64,000 bases of DNA from Burkholderia sp. 9120 (GTDB taxonomy: Bacteria > Pseudomonadota > Gammaproteobacteria > Burkholderiales > Burkholderiaceae). Below are positions 17,167-26,545 of this stretch, piece after piece. The stretch's first letter is position 1. Each line of letters starts with the position of its first letter. The notes beneath the pieces were generated by a model. It did no database searches, was not told where the DNA came from, and saw nothing but the letters and a program-made list of their open reading frames with translations. The translations under genes were made by a program, and so were the position numbers. The DNA lies in NCBI RefSeq assembly GCF_000745015.1, contig NZ_JQNA01000001.1, positions 868,001 through 932,000 on the forward strand. The letters are read 5' to 3'.

Positions 17167-19410
17167 TCAACTCTTGCGCGAAGCGCGCACCACACCCGTC
17201 ACTTCGCCGAGCACCGTGCACGCGCGCTGAATCTGCGCGGAGTTCGACACCTCGACAGTAAATTGCATGAACGCGGTATTGCGGCGCGATTGCGTCTTCA
17301 CACCGATCACATTCACTTTCTCGCGCGCGAAAACTTCGGAGATATCGCGCAGCAAGCCCTGCCGGTCCGTCGCCTCGATGCTGAGGTCGACCGGATAGAC
17401 CGACTGGCCGCGACCGCTCATCACGTCCGCCGACCATGCGGTTTGCAACACGCGCTCCGGCGCGCGATCCGCCATGCGCAGGAACGTCGGGCAATCGCTG
17501 CGGTGAATCGACATGCCTTTACCGCGCGTGACGAAACCGCTGATATCGTCCGGCGGTGCGGGCCGGCAGCAACGCGCGAGCTGCGTCAGCAACGCGTCGA
17601 CACCGACCACCAGCACACCGGTGGACGCGCCGCGCGCGACGCTCGCACCGCTGCTGCGCTTTTCGAATTGCTCAGGTGCCTCGACCATGGGCTCGGGCGG
17701 CGGTGCGTCGTGCAACGCCTGCTCGACGAGCCGCAGACTAAACTCTTCCTTGCCCACCACCGAGAACAGATCGTCGGTCGTCTTGAAGCCCAGCTTGGCC
17801 GCAAGCTGATCGAGGTTGACCGAGGTCTTGCCTTCGCGCTGCAAGGTCTTTTCGACCATCGCACGTCCGCTGGCGATGTGCTCCTGCACTTCGACCGCGT
17901 TGAACCACGCGCGCACTTTCTGCCGCGCGCGCGGGCTTTGCAGATAGCCGAGCTGCGGGTTGAGCCAGTCGCGAGACGGACCGCCCTCCTTCACCGCGAC
18001 GATCTCGATCGTCTGGCCGTTCTGCAACGGCGTGTTGAGCGGCACCATCGCGCCATCGACGCGCGCGCCACGACAACGATGCCCCAGCTCGCTATGCAGG
18101 TGATACGCGAAATCGACGGGCGTCGCGCCGTGCGGCAGCGGAATCACGCGCGCCTGCGGCGTCAGCACGTAGATGTGGTCGTCGTCGAGCGTGGCCTGGC
18201 GCAGTTGTTCCCACGGCTGCGCCGCGCGCTTCTCGCCATGCTCGCCTTCCGAGACTTCATCTTTCCACGCGAGCAGTTGCCGCAGCCACGCGATCTTCTC
18301 GTCGTACTTCTCATTGGCGCTGAATTGCCCGCCGTAACCGCGCGTGCCCGCTTCCTTGTAACGCCAGTGAGCCGCCACGCCGTATTCGGCGAACTGATGC
18401 ATTTCGTGCGTACGGATCTGCACTTCGAACGCGCGGCCGTCGTCGCCGATTACAACCGTGTGCAGCGATTTGTAGCCGTTCGGCTTGGGTCGCGAGATGT
18501 AGTCGTCGAACTCTCGCGGCACCGGTTGCCACAGGTTGTGCACGATGCCGAGCACGGTGTAGCAATCTTTGATGTCCGGCACGATCACGCGAAACGCGCG
18601 CACGTCGTACAACTCGGCAAAGTCCAGCTCCTTGCCGCGCATCTTGCGCCAGATGCTGTAAATGTGTTTCGGCCGGCCGCTGACTTCGGCGCGGATATCC
18701 GCCGCGGCCAGTTCCTGTTGCAGACGCCCGATAGCCTGCGCGACATAGCCCTCCCGCTCGACACGTTTCTCGTCGAGCAGCTTGGCAATGCGCTTGTACG
18801 TGACCGGCTCCTCGAAGCGGAACGCGAGATCCTCGAGCTCCCACTTCAGTTGCCAGATGCCGAGCCGATTGGCGAGCGGCGCGTAAATGTCGAGCGTTTC
18901 GCGCGCTACGTCCGGCGACGGCGTGATCTTCGCCGCAGCGTAGTAGCGCATGGATTGCAGACGCGATGCGAGCCGGATCAGCACCACGCGAATGTCTTGC
19001 GCGAACGCGAGCAGCATCTTGCGCAACGCTTCGACCTGGGCGCGGCGTGCGGCCTGCGCGTCCCGCCCGGCTTCGGGCATCGCGTTTTGCGCGGCACGCA
19101 AGCTGACGGTGCCGAGACGCAGCAGCTTGCGCACGTCGCCGACCAGTTGCGCGACTTCTTCGCCGAAGTTGTCGGCGATCACGCGCTCCGGATCCTGCAA
19201 ATGCGGCGTCAACGCAAACAGCGCCGCCGCCAGCACCGCCGGCGGATCGACGTTGAGCGTGCGCATGATCGACGCCGTGCCCGCCGCGTGATCCGCCAGC
19301 AACTCGCCCGACGACAGCCGTACCTCGCCCGCATGTTCGCGCACAAACGCCATCGCTTCGTCAAAGGACGGGAGGGGGTTCGGCGTGCTCGTAACGGTTT
19401 CGGTATTCAT
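17167..19410 (-). CDS. relA: GTP pyrophosphokinase RelA (synthetase-type RSH)
   Basis: 747 aa. The N-terminal hydrolase-like domain is degenerate: where SpoT has the HD...ED metal motif, this protein reads ALFALTPHLQDPERV near residue 64. The synthetase domain (about 240-355) contains GRPKHIYSIWRKM, YDVRAFRVIV and PREFDDYISRPKPNGYKSLH. The E-F-D-D motif (residues 300-303) is the EXDD signature of monofunctional RelA, where bifunctional enzymes have RXKD. TGS (about 405-465), helical and C-terminal ACT domains follow. It makes (p)ppGpp on ribosomes bearing uncharged tRNA. A (GTT)n run lies 54-70 nt upstream. Confidence 0.96.
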   Translation of the reverse strand: MNTETVTSTPNPLPSFDEAMAFVREHAGEVRLSSGELLADHAAGTASIMRTLNVDPPAVLAAALFALTPHLQDPERVIADNFGEEVAQLVGDVRKLLRLGTVSLRAAQNAMPEAGRDAQAARRAQVEALRKMLLAFAQDIRVVLIRLASRLQSMRYYAAAKITPSPDVARETLDIYAPLANRLGIWQLKWELEDLAFRFEEPVTYKRIAKLLDEKRVEREGYVAQAIGRLQQELAAADIRAEVSGRPKHIYSIWRKMRGKELDFAELYDVRAFRVIVPDIKDCYTVLGIVHNLWQPVPREFDDYISRPKPNGYKSLHTVVIGDDGRAFEVQIRTHEMHQFAEYGVAAHWRYKEAGTRGYGGQFSANEKYDEKIAWLRQLLAWKDEVSEGEHGEKRAAQPWEQLRQATLDDDHIYVLTPQARVIPLPHGATPVDFAYHLHSELGHRCRGARVDGAMVPLNTPLQNGQTIEIVAVKEGGPSRDWLNPQLGYLQSPRARQKVRAWFNAVEVQEHIASGRAMVEKTLQREGKTSVNLDQLAAKLGFKTTDDLFSVVGKEEFSLRLVEQALHDAPPPEPMVEAPEQFEKRSSGASVARGASTGVLVVGVDALLTQLARCCRPAPPDDISGFVTRGKGMSIHRSDCPTFLRMADRAPERVLQTAWSADVMSGRGQSVYPVDLSIEATDRQGLLRDISEVFAREKVNVIGVKTQSRRNTAFMQFTVEVSNSAQIQRACTVLGEVTGVVRASRKS

Positions 19411-19463
19411 GGTGCGACGGTGCGACGGCCCAACGGGCCGGACGAATCAACGGAAGGTGAACG

Positions 19464-19480
19464 ACAACAACAACAACAAC
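19464..19480. repeat. CAA trinucleotide run
   Basis: A short (CAA)n tract of five to six units lies in the 83-bp gap between the ridA stop and the relA start; it reads GTT on the coding strand of relA. It does not alter a reading frame. Confidence 0.7.
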
Positions 19481-19493
19481 GGCTGCGCGCGGC

Positions 19494-19847
19494 TTAGTCG
19501 CGCTGCGCTGCGACCACGACGATTTCGACGAGGCACTTCGGGTTCGCGAGCCTGGCTTCGACGGTGGCGCGCGGCGGCGTGTCGCCTTGTGCAACCCACT
19601 CGTCCCACACGGCGTTCATGCCGGCGAAGTGCACCATGTCCGAGATATAGATCTGCACCGACAGCAACTGCGACTTGTCGCTGTTCGCCTCGCCCAGCAG
19701 ACGGTCTATATGGCCGAGCACTTCGCGCGTCTGACCCGTGATGTCCTGATCCGCGTCTTCGGCGATCTGGCCTGCGAGGTACACCGTGCCGTTATGCACG
19801 GCGATTTCGGAGAGGCGCTTGCCGACGTGATGACGAATGACTGCCAT
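19494..19847 (-). CDS. RidA/YjgF-family protein
   Basis: 117 aa, single RidA fold. It begins MAVIRHHVGKRLSEIAVHNG. It has the family pattern TVYLAGQIAEDADQDITGQT, RQ-V-LGHIDRLLGEA, and the conserved Arg in PPRATVEARLANPKCLVEIV. RidA proteins hydrolyse reactive enamine/imine intermediates, but this sequence diverges from canonical RidA and could belong to another Rid subgroup. It is transcribed just upstream of relA, 83 bp away on the same strand. Confidence 0.88.
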   Translation of the reverse strand: MAVIRHHVGKRLSEIAVHNGTVYLAGQIAEDADQDITGQTREVLGHIDRLLGEANSDKSQLLSVQIYISDMVHFAGMNAVWDEWVAQGDTPPRATVEARLANPKCLVEIVVVAAQRD

Positions 19848-19942
19848 GAAGAATCCTGATTTGGGTTAAAAATTGATCGGAGATGCTTACCGCATGACGC
19901 CCTTGCATAACGCCCTAAGCGAACGCCGCGCGGAACTGCATA

Positions 19943-20857
19943 TTATGACGCGTCGGCTGCCGGCCCGATAAAGAACTGCCGTGCAACGTCGATCTGATCG
20001 CCCGACAGAAACGCCGGCGCATGCCCGACACCGGCGATTTCCACGCTCGACACGGCGACCCCAGTCTCGGTCATCTGCGTGACGGTTTCACGCGACAACA
20101 AATCCGACTGCTCGCCGCGCACCACCAGCACCGGCCCCTGGAAAGCCGCCAGCGAACGCCATAGCACGGCCTCACCGAGTTTGGCCGCCTCTTCGGTGAT
20201 TGCGGCAAACGGCTCGGCGACGCGCGGGTCGTAGCGCATGAGCCATGCGCCGTCTTTTTCATGCAGCAGCGGCGTGTTGATTTCGCGCCATTCGTCCGGC
20301 GTGAGCGGACCGAAGGTTTTCGCGAGCAATGCCGCGTAGTCGACGCCCTGTTGCAGCGTGTCGAAACGCACGGGCTTGCCGAGGTAGTCGCCGATACGCT
20401 GCACGGCCACCGGTTCGAGATGCGGACCGACGTCGTTCAGCAACAGCTTGCGGATCGGCGTGTCGGGCAAACCGGCGAGCGCCATGCCGATCAGGCCGCC
20501 CATCGAGGTGCCGAACCAGTCGACCGTTTCGACGTTCAGGCGCGCGATCAGCGTGACCATGTCGGCCACGTACTGCGGCACGCTATAGAAGTTGGGGTTG
20601 GCAAGCCACGATGACAAACCCCGCCCCGCCACGTCAGGGCAGATCACCCGGTAAGTGCTGGCGAATTGCGCCGCGAGACGATCGAAGTCACGCCCCGAGC
20701 GCGTCAAACCATGCACGCATACCAGCACGCGCGGATTGGCCGGATCGCCCCATTCGGTGTACGCAACGCGGTGCAGCCCGGCGGGGCTGGCGCACTGCAC
20801 GTAACGTTGGCGCGGAACGGCTGGCTCGACGTTGAAAGCGGACGTTGGTGCGGTCAT
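19943..20857 (-). CDS. Alpha/beta hydrolase
   Basis: 304 aa. The alpha/beta-hydrolase core shows VCVHGLTRSGRDFD (oxyanion region, about residue 52), the nucleophile elbow G-T-S-M-G-G near 127 (Ser), an acid in VRGEQSDLLS, and a C-terminal catalytic His in GVGHAPAF. An AAGGAG ribosome-binding site lies 6 nt before the ATG at 20857, which excludes the longer frame to 21049. It is cytoplasmic with no signal peptide. The substrate is unknown; the next gene upstream, ending at 21162, is scoB, but a strong terminator separates them. Confidence 0.83.
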   Translation of the reverse strand: MTAPTSAFNVEPAVPRQRYVQCASPAGLHRVAYTEWGDPANPRVLVCVHGLTRSGRDFDRLAAQFASTYRVICPDVAGRGLSSWLANPNFYSVPQYVADMVTLIARLNVETVDWFGTSMGGLIGMALAGLPDTPIRKLLLNDVGPHLEPVAVQRIGDYLGKPVRFDTLQQGVDYAALLAKTFGPLTPDEWREINTPLLHEKDGAWLMRYDPRVAEPFAAITEEAAKLGEAVLWRSLAAFQGPVLVVRGEQSDLLSRETVTQMTETGVAVSSVEIAGVGHAPAFLSGDQIDVARQFFIGPAADAS

Positions 20858-21012
20858 CGGGGCTCCTTGCAAAAGCACTGCGGATTCGGCCCGGCACAGC
20901 ACGGGCCGATAAGGCATCCAATCTTCAAAGGATTGTAAACCGCTTTGCCATGCGACAAGGATCGGCCAAACGGCATAGGACAAACTCAGACGCGGACTCG
21001 CCGCCCACAAAC

Positions 21013-21042
21013 AAAAGCGGGCGAGGCATACGCCTCGCCCGC
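21013..21042 (-). terminator. Terminator of the scoAB operon
   Basis: A perfect 11-bp stem (21017-21027 with 21032-21042, ATAC loop) is followed on the minus strand by TTTTGTTTG. It lies 120 nt after the scoB stop and before the hydrolase gene. Confidence 0.85.
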
Positions 21043-21161
21043 CTTGCAATCACACTGGCCGGTCGGAGCACCGGCGGCGCGCCGAGTCAGAAAAGAAAAC
21101 CTCAACCCGCCTGGCGCCGCGCTTTACAGCACGCTTCACAACGTACTGCCCAGCCCACCAC

Positions 21162-21803
21162 TCAGCTCACCGCGCTCACATCGAGCGGCGCACCGGTCTT
21201 CGCCTGAATTTCCTCGATGCTCACGCCCGGCGCCAGTTCCGTCAGCTTCAGCCCGGCTTCCGTCACCTCGATCACGCCGAGGTCGGTGATGATCTGATCG
21301 ACCACGCCCACGCCGGTCAGCGGCAGCGTGCATTCGTCGAGAATCTTGTGCTGGTCGCCCTTCGCGACGTGCTCCATCAGCACGACCACGCGCTTGACGC
21401 CCGCCACCAGATCCATCGCGCCGCCCATGCCCTTGATCATCTTGCCCGGGATCATCCAGTTCGCCAGATCGCCCTTCTTGCTGATCTGCATCGCGCCCAG
21501 AATCGCCAGGTTGATGTGGCCGCCGCGAATCATCGCGAACGAATCCGCCGACGAGAAAATCGACGAGCCCGGCAACGTGGTCACCGTCTGCTTGCCGGCG
21601 TTGATCAGATCGGCGTCCACTTCCTCTTCGGTCGGCGACGGGCCAATGCCGAGCAGGCCGTTTTCCGATTGCAGCCAGACTTCGACGCCCGCCGGCACGT
21701 GATTCGCCACCAGCGTCGGCAAGCCGATGCCGAGGTTCACATAGAAACCGTCCTGCAATTCCTTCGCCGCGCGTGCGGCCATTTCGTCACGAGTCCATGC
21801 CAT
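21162..21803 (-). CDS. scoB: Succinyl-CoA:3-ketoacid CoA transferase subunit B
   Basis: 213 aa of the class I CoA-transferase beta type. The catalytic Glu is in [14 protein letters not shown]. Other conserved blocks are [31 protein letters not shown] and [20 protein letters not shown]. With ScoA it transfers CoA from succinyl-CoA to acetoacetate (or another 3-oxoacid), feeding ketone bodies into thiolytic cleavage. It starts at ATG 21803, 2 bp after the scoA stop, so the subunits are translationally linked. PcaIJ (3-oxoadipate) is the alternative, but the sequence is nearer ScoB. Confidence 0.92.
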   Translation of the reverse strand: MAWTRDEMAARAAKELQDGFYVNLGIGLPTLVANHVPAGVEVWLQSENGLLGIGPSPTEEEVDADLINAGKQTVTTLPGSSIFSSADSFAMIRGGHINLAILGAMQISKKGDLANWMIPGKMIKGMGGAMDLVAGVKRVVVLMEHVAKGDQHKILDECTLPLTGVGVVDQIITDLGVIEVTEAGLKLTELAPGVSIEEIQAKTGAPLDVSAVS

Positions 21804-21805
21804 GA

Positions 21806-22510
21806 TCAGGCTCCTTTCGCGCGCACGACGCGTTGTTCGATGCGTTTTTCCGGAGTCGCATTGAGCACAATGCGTTGAACGAAGATGCCGGGCGTATGGA
21901 TCGCGTCAGGATCGAGTTCGCCGACCTCGACGATCTCCTCGACTTCCACGACCGTGATCTTGCCGGCCATCGCGCACATCGGGTTGAAATTGCGCGCGGT
22001 GCGGCGGTAAATCAGGTTGCCGGACTTGTCGGCCTTCCATGCCTTGACGAGCGCGACATCGGCGGTCAGCGAGTGTTCGAGCACGTAGTGGTTTTCGCCG
22101 AACTGGCGGGTTTCCTTGCCTTCGGCGATCAGCGTGCCGTAGCCGGTGTTGGTGAAGAACGCCGGAATGCCCGAACCGCCCGCGCGCAGCTTTTCAGCCA
22201 GCGTGCCTTGCGGCGTGAATTCGAGCTCGAGTTCGCCGGCCAGATACTGGCGCTCGAACTCCTTGTTCTCGCCCACATACGACGAGATCATCTTCTTCAC
22301 CTGGCGCGTTTCGAGCAGCAGACCGAGGCCGAAACCGTCGACGCCCGCGTTGTTGCTGATACAGGTGATGCCCTGCACCTTTGAATCGCGCAGCGCCGCG
22401 ATCAGCGCCTCCGGAATGCCGCACAGCCCGAAGCCGCCGACGGCAAACGTCTGCCCGTCCTTGACGATGTCTTTCAGCGCCTCGGCGGCGCCTGGATAGA
22501 CCTTGTTCAT
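21806..22510 (-). CDS. scoA: Succinyl-CoA:3-ketoacid CoA transferase subunit A
   Basis: 234 aa alpha subunit. The CoA-binding glycine-rich loop [10 protein letters not shown] sits at about residues 26-35, followed by [29 protein letters not shown], and [17 protein letters not shown]. It forms the catalytic heterodimer with ScoB, encoded immediately downstream. It is separated by 244 bp from the divergent PAS-LuxR regulator, which is the obvious candidate controller. Confidence 0.93.
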   Translation of the reverse strand: MNKVYPGAAEALKDIVKDGQTFAVGGFGLCGIPEALIAALRDSKVQGITCISNNAGVDGFGLGLLLETRQVKKMISSYVGENKEFERQYLAGELELEFTPQGTLAEKLRAGGSGIPAFFTNTGYGTLIAEGKETRQFGENHYVLEHSLTADVALVKAWKADKSGNLIYRRTARNFNPMCAMAGKITVVEVEEIVEVGELDPDAIHTPGIFVQRIVLNATPEKRIEQRVVRAKGA

Positions 22511-22754
22511 CAGTATGTCCCTTCCTTTATGGAAACCCGAATCAGGTTCGTTGCGGCTGTTATGACGCTCTGCGGGCTCGCACCCGACACGTCATTCTAG
22601 TCATCCGTAGCAGGCCGTGCGCCCGGCTTGGCCGGTGTATTGCGCAGAGACCCGTTGCGGACGCTGGCACCGCGTTGTCATGTGCCCGAAAGAGTACGCT
22701 GGGCGCGCCATACGGCACAATACGCAAAAATACATAAGTACTTGCCGCCAACTC

Positions 22755-23300
22755 ATGCCCGCACTGGATTATCAAACCGCTTTTCAACTCGCGCCGATCG
22801 GCCTCGTGCTGTCGCGCGAACGGGTGATCGAAGACTGTAATGACGAACTGGCGTCGATTTTCGGCTGCCCCCGCGAGGCGTTGCTCGGCCAGTCGTTTCA
22901 GGTGCTGTATCCATCGGCGGACGAATTCGAGCGGATCGGCGTGCGTATTCCGCCGATCATGACCGCGCAGGGCAGCTACGCGGACGACCGCATCATGAAG
23001 CGCGCCAACGGCGAACTGTTCTGGTGCCACGTGACGGGCCGCGCGCAGCAACGCGCGGACGCGCATGCGGCGGGCGTGTGGACGTTCGAGGATTTGAGTG
23101 CGACGCGACGCGTGGCGGTCGAATTAACGCCGCGCGAACGGGAGATCGCCGCGCAACTGGTGACGGGGAAAACCAGCAAGCAGATCGGCCGCGTGCTGGA
23201 TATCAGCCCGCGCACGGTGGATGTCTACCGGGCGCGGCTGATGCGTAAATACGATACGGGGAATGCGACCGAGCTATTGCAGCGCTTGCTCGGGCATTGA
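22755..23300 (+). CDS. PAS domain-LuxR HTH transcriptional regulator
   Basis: 181 aa. A PAS domain covers residues 10-115 (APIGLVLSRERVIEDCN, GCPREALLGQSF, LFWCHVTGRA). A LuxR/FixJ-type HTH follows at residues 120-178 (LTPREREIAAQLVTGKTSKQ then ISPRTVDVYRARLMRK). There is no receiver domain or transmembrane segment, so it probably senses a cytoplasmic small molecule or redox state directly. The ATG at 22755 starts MPALDYQTAFQLA; the 5' extension is not conserved-looking. It is divergent from scoAB. Similar PAS-LuxR regulators accompany acetoacetate and 3-hydroxybutyrate genes in Burkholderiaceae, an inference from general knowledge only. Confidence 0.85.
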   Translation: MPALDYQTAFQLAPIGLVLSRERVIEDCNDELASIFGCPREALLGQSFQVLYPSADEFERIGVRIPPIMTAQGSYADDRIMKRANGELFWCHVTGRAQQRADAHAAGVWTFEDLSATRRVAVELTPREREIAAQLVTGKTSKQIGRVLDISPRTVDVYRARLMRKYDTGNATELLQRLLGH

Positions 23301-23368
23301 GGTTTGCGTGGGGCGGCCCGTTTTATTGGCCGTCTTATCGGCCTTAACGGCCTCATCGAACACGCTGA

Positions 23369-23800
23369 TCAAGCCGCCTTGACCAGCGCGGCGCGCTCGA
23401 TCGTCGCACGCAGCAGATCGGGCACCGGCACCGACTTCGCCGCCGCGTAATCGATCCACACGCAGCGCGCGGCGCCGCGCGCATAGACGGTATTCGGATC
23501 GTCGGCGCGCACCAGCTCGAAGCCGGTGTCGAAGCTGCTGCGACCAGGCGTGGCCACCGTCATCCGGCCGATCACGTCGCCGGGATAATGCAGTTGCTTG
23601 AGAAACTCCATCGACGCGTTGACGATCACCGGGCCTTGCCCGTCGGCATTGCTGCCCGCCAGGCCCATCTGTTCGAACCAGGAGATCCGCACCTGCTCCA
23701 TGTAGCGGAAATAGACCGTGTTGTTGACATGGCCGAATGCGTCCATATCGCCCCAACGGATCGGCATGGACATCTCAAAGACTGCGTGAAAATCGCTCAT
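23369..23800 (-). CDS. Acyl-CoA thioesterase, 4-hydroxybenzoyl-CoA type
   Basis: 143 aa hot-dog fold. The catalytic signature is RWGDMDAFGHVNN near residue 16, followed by YFRYMEQVRISWFEQMG, both typical of YbgC/FcbC thioesterases. It hydrolyses an acyl-CoA thioester in the cytoplasm; the substrate is not predictable. It lies 45 bp after the SDR gene at 23846 on the same strand, suggesting cotranscription. Confidence 0.88.
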   Translation of the reverse strand: MSDFHAVFEMSMPIRWGDMDAFGHVNNTVYFRYMEQVRISWFEQMGLAGSNADGQGPVIVNASMEFLKQLHYPGDVIGRMTVATPGRSSFDTGFELVRADDPNTVYARGAARCVWIDYAAAKSVPVPDLLRATIERAALVKAA

Positions 23801-23845
23801 CGTACTTCCGTTCTGCCTGCTTCTTAAAGTTAAAGTGGACTCAAA

Positions 23846-24622
23846 TCAGGCGAGCCCAAAGCCGTCGTCGGCGGCGATCACCGAGCCGTTGATGAACTGC
23901 GACTCGTCGGCCGCCAGCAGCAGCAGGAGCCCGTCCAGATCGTCCGGCTTGCCGACGCGATGACGCGGCAGCATCGACACCAGCTTCTGCCCCTGCTCGG
24001 TCGACCAGTGGTGGTGATTGATCTCCGTGTCGATATACCCCGGACAGATCGCGTTCACGTTGATGCCGTGCTTGCCCCACTCCAGCGCCATGGCTTTCGT
24101 CATATGGACGACAGCCGCCTTGCTCATCGAGTACAGGCCGATCTGCGGCAGCACACGCAGGCCTGCCATCGACGCGATGTTGATGATCCGGTACGACGGG
24201 TTCTGCGCGTTGTTGCCGCGCATGATCATGCGTTTGGCAACTTCCTGCGCGACGAAAAATGCGCCGCGCGTGTTGGTGTCGAACACGTACTCGAAGTCGG
24301 CCGGCGTGACTTCCGACAGCTTCTGCGTGGTCGACACGCCCGAGTTGTTCACCAGAATGTCGATGGTGCCCGCCTCGGTCTCCGCATGCGCGACCGCCGA
24401 CTTGATGCTCTGGTAATCGGTCACGTCGAGCGACACCACATGCGCCGCGCCGCCGGACGCCTCGATCTCGGCGCGCAATTCCTTCAACCGCTCGGTGCGC
24501 CGGCTCGCCAGCACGACCTTGGCGCCCGCCTGCGACAATACCTGAGCAAAGCGCTTTCCCAACCCGCTCGAAGCGCCGGTGATCAGCGCGACCTTGCCTT
24601 CCAGATTGATCGAACGGCCCAT
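23846..24622 (-). CDS. Short-chain dehydrogenase/reductase
   Basis: 258 aa classical SDR: the NAD(P)-binding TGASSGLGKRFA near residue 17, NNSGVST, catalytic Ser in IINIASMAG and Tyr-x3-Lys in GLYSMSKAAVV. AAGGGAA lies 8 nt before the ATG at 24622 (MGRSINLEGKVAL), which decides against the longer frame. Its position between a thioesterase and the divergent ETF-QO suggests a role with acyl-CoA or 3-ketoacyl intermediates, but the substrate is open. Confidence 0.9.
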   Translation of the reverse strand: MGRSINLEGKVALITGASSGLGKRFAQVLSQAGAKVVLASRRTERLKELRAEIEASGGAAHVVSLDVTDYQSIKSAVAHAETEAGTIDILVNNSGVSTTQKLSEVTPADFEYVFDTNTRGAFFVAQEVAKRMIMRGNNAQNPSYRIINIASMAGLRVLPQIGLYSMSKAAVVHMTKAMALEWGKHGINVNAICPGYIDTEINHHHWSTEQGQKLVSMLPRHRVGKPDDLDGLLLLLAADESQFINGSVIAADDGFGLA

Positions 24623-24709
24623 TGTCGTTCCCTTGTTCGGTTGTAATTGCAACTGCGGTTGACAGGTGCGGTAAGACCGTCGCCACGGGTCGGTACCGTA
24701 TCACATAAA

Positions 24710-24725
24710 TAGAACGATCGTGCTA
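24710..24725. promoter_or_regulatory. Near-perfect 16-bp palindrome between the SDR and ETF-QO genes
   Basis: TAGAACGATCGTGCTA is self-complementary except for one position (24713/24722), centred on ATCG at 24716-24719. It lies midway between divergent starts at 24622 and 24812, so one regulator could control both. The length and symmetry fit a TetR-family operator; the regulator is not in the window at this point. Confidence 0.6.
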
Positions 24726-24811
24726 ATCTCTGCTCATCCGGTTGCAGTGCGGGGATGCATCGCCCACAATACGAACCCGAAAAAAGCATTCTAACGGTAA
24801 GAGGAGCATCA

Positions 24812-26485
24812 ATGACCCCCGCAAGTCTCATTGAGCAATACGGTCCACGCGAGTCGATGGAATACGACGTCGTGATCGTCGGCGGCGGCCCGGCTGGCCT
24901 GTCCGCAGCGATCCGCCTGAAGCAGCTGGCGGCGGAAAAGAGCGTCGAGCTGGGCGTGTGCGTGCTGGAAAAAGGCTCGGAGATCGGGGCGCATATCCTG
25001 TCGGGCGCGGTGATGGATCCGCGCGCGATCACCGAACTGATTCCGGACTGGAAAGAAAAAGGCGCGCCGCTCGACGTGGCGGTGAGCGAAGACAAATTCC
25101 TGTTCCTGAGCGAAACCGGCTCGAAGAACGTGCCCGTCTGGGCGCTGCCGGATAACTTCAAGAACCACGGCAACTACGTGGTCAGCCTCGCGAACGTCAC
25201 GCGCTGGCTGGGTCAGCAGGCCGAGGCGCTGGGCGTCGAGATTTTCCCGGGCTTTCCGGCCGCTGAAATCCTTTACAACGACGACGGCTCGGTCAAGGGC
25301 GTGGCGACCGGCAATCTGGGCATCGGCAAGGACGGCGAGCCGACCGAGAACTTCCAGCTCGGCATGGAACTGCATGCCAAATACACGCTGTTCTGCGAAG
25401 GCGCGCGTGGGCATCTGGGCCGTCAACTGAACGACCGGTTCAAGCTGCGCGAAGGCGTCGATCCGCAGGTCTACGGTATCGGCATCAAGGAACTGTGGGA
25501 AATCGATCCGGGCAAGCACAAGCCGGGTCTGGTGATGCACACCGCCGGCTGGCCGCTGGAAAACGACACCTACGGTGGCTCGTTCCTGTATCACATGGAC
25601 AATAACCAGGTAATGGTGGGCTTCGTGGTCGGCCTGGGCTACACGAATCCGTATCTGTCGCCGTTTGAGGAATTCCAGCGCTACAAGACGCATCCGGCGA
25701 TCCGCGCGATCCTGGAAGGCGGCAAGCGCGTGTCGTACGGCGCACGGGCGATCACCGCGGGCGGTCTGATGTCGCTGCCGAAGCTGGTGTTCCCGGGCGG
25801 CGCGCTGGTGGGCGACGACGCGGGCTTCCTGAATGCGTCGCGGATCAAGGGCTCGCATGCGGCGATCAAGACCGGCATGCTGGCCGCCGACGCTGCGTTC
25901 GAAGCTGTGCAGGCGGGACGCACAAGCGACGAACTCACAGCCTATCCGGAGGCGTTCAAAACGTCGTGGCTGCACACCGAACTGCATCGCGCGCGCAATT
26001 TCAAACAGTGGATGAGCAAGGGCCTGTATCTCGGCACGCTGATGGTCGGTCTGGAGCAGAAGGTGCTGGGCGGCAATGTGCCCTGGACGCTGCATCACCA
26101 GCATTCGGATCATGAAATGCTGAAGCCGGCGTCGCAGTGCAAGCCGATCATCTATCCGAAGCCTGACGGCAAGTTGACGTTCGACCGGCTCTCGTCGGTG
26201 TTCATCTCGAACACCAATCACGAAGAGAACCAGCCGGCTCACCTGACGCTGAAAGACCCGTCCGTGCCAGTGAACGTGAACTGGCAGACCTATGCCGGTC
26301 CGGAAGCGCGTTATTGCCCGGCGGCCGTGTATGAGTTCGTCAAGAACGACGACGGCGGCGAGCGCCTGGTGATCAACGCGCAGAACTGCGTGCACTGCAA
26401 GACCTGCGATATCAAGGACCCGACGCAGAACATCGTGTGGGTCACGCCTGAGGGTGGCGGCGGGCCGAACTACCCGAATATGTAA
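24812..26485 (+). CDS. Electron transfer flavoprotein-ubiquinone oxidoreductase
   Basis: 557 aa. The FAD-binding Rossmann motif VVIVGGGPAGLSAAIRL lies near residue 18. The C-terminal ferredoxin domain carries the [4Fe-4S] cysteines (YCPAAVYE, then NCVHCKTCDIKDPTQNIVWV) and the protein ends GGGGPNYPNM. It accepts electrons from reduced ETF and passes them to ubiquinone at the inner membrane, completing the acyl-CoA dehydrogenase chain. AAGAGGAG precedes the ATG at 24812 (MTPASLIEQYG). It is divergent from the SDR. Confidence 0.97.
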   Translation: MTPASLIEQYGPRESMEYDVVIVGGGPAGLSAAIRLKQLAAEKSVELGVCVLEKGSEIGAHILSGAVMDPRAITELIPDWKEKGAPLDVAVSEDKFLFLSETGSKNVPVWALPDNFKNHGNYVVSLANVTRWLGQQAEALGVEIFPGFPAAEILYNDDGSVKGVATGNLGIGKDGEPTENFQLGMELHAKYTLFCEGARGHLGRQLNDRFKLREGVDPQVYGIGIKELWEIDPGKHKPGLVMHTAGWPLENDTYGGSFLYHMDNNQVMVGFVVGLGYTNPYLSPFEEFQRYKTHPAIRAILEGGKRVSYGARAITAGGLMSLPKLVFPGGALVGDDAGFLNASRIKGSHAAIKTGMLAADAAFEAVQAGRTSDELTAYPEAFKTSWLHTELHRARNFKQWMSKGLYLGTLMVGLEQKVLGGNVPWTLHHQHSDHEMLKPASQCKPIIYPKPDGKLTFDRLSSVFISNTNHEENQPAHLTLKDPSVPVNVNWQTYAGPEARYCPAAVYEFVKNDDGGERLVINAQNCVHCKTCDIKDPTQNIVWVTPEGGGGPNYPNM

Positions 26486-26498
26486 AGGCTGTGCATTT

Positions 26499-26540
26499 GC
26501 CTTCGCGGCGCGTCGACTGCAGGTCGCGCGTTGCGAAGGC
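26499..26540. repeat. Inverted repeat between convergent genes
   Basis: GCCTTCGC at 26499-26506 is complementary to GCGAAGGC at 26533-26540, with further pairing of GGCGCG and CGCGC inside. It lies between the ETF-QO stop and the stop of the TPR-glycosyltransferase. Without a T-run it may be a weak bidirectional terminator. Confidence 0.4.
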
Positions 26541-26545
26541 GAATT

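Noticed and set aside
19464..19480. (CAA)n tract as a phase-variable frame
   Set aside because: It is non-coding, in the ridA-relA gap, and a trinucleotide unit would not shift a frame even if coding.
17113..19497. 794-codon frame antisense to relA
   Set aside because: Rich in Arg and His with no family motif; relA on the other strand has full RSH, TGS and ACT domains.
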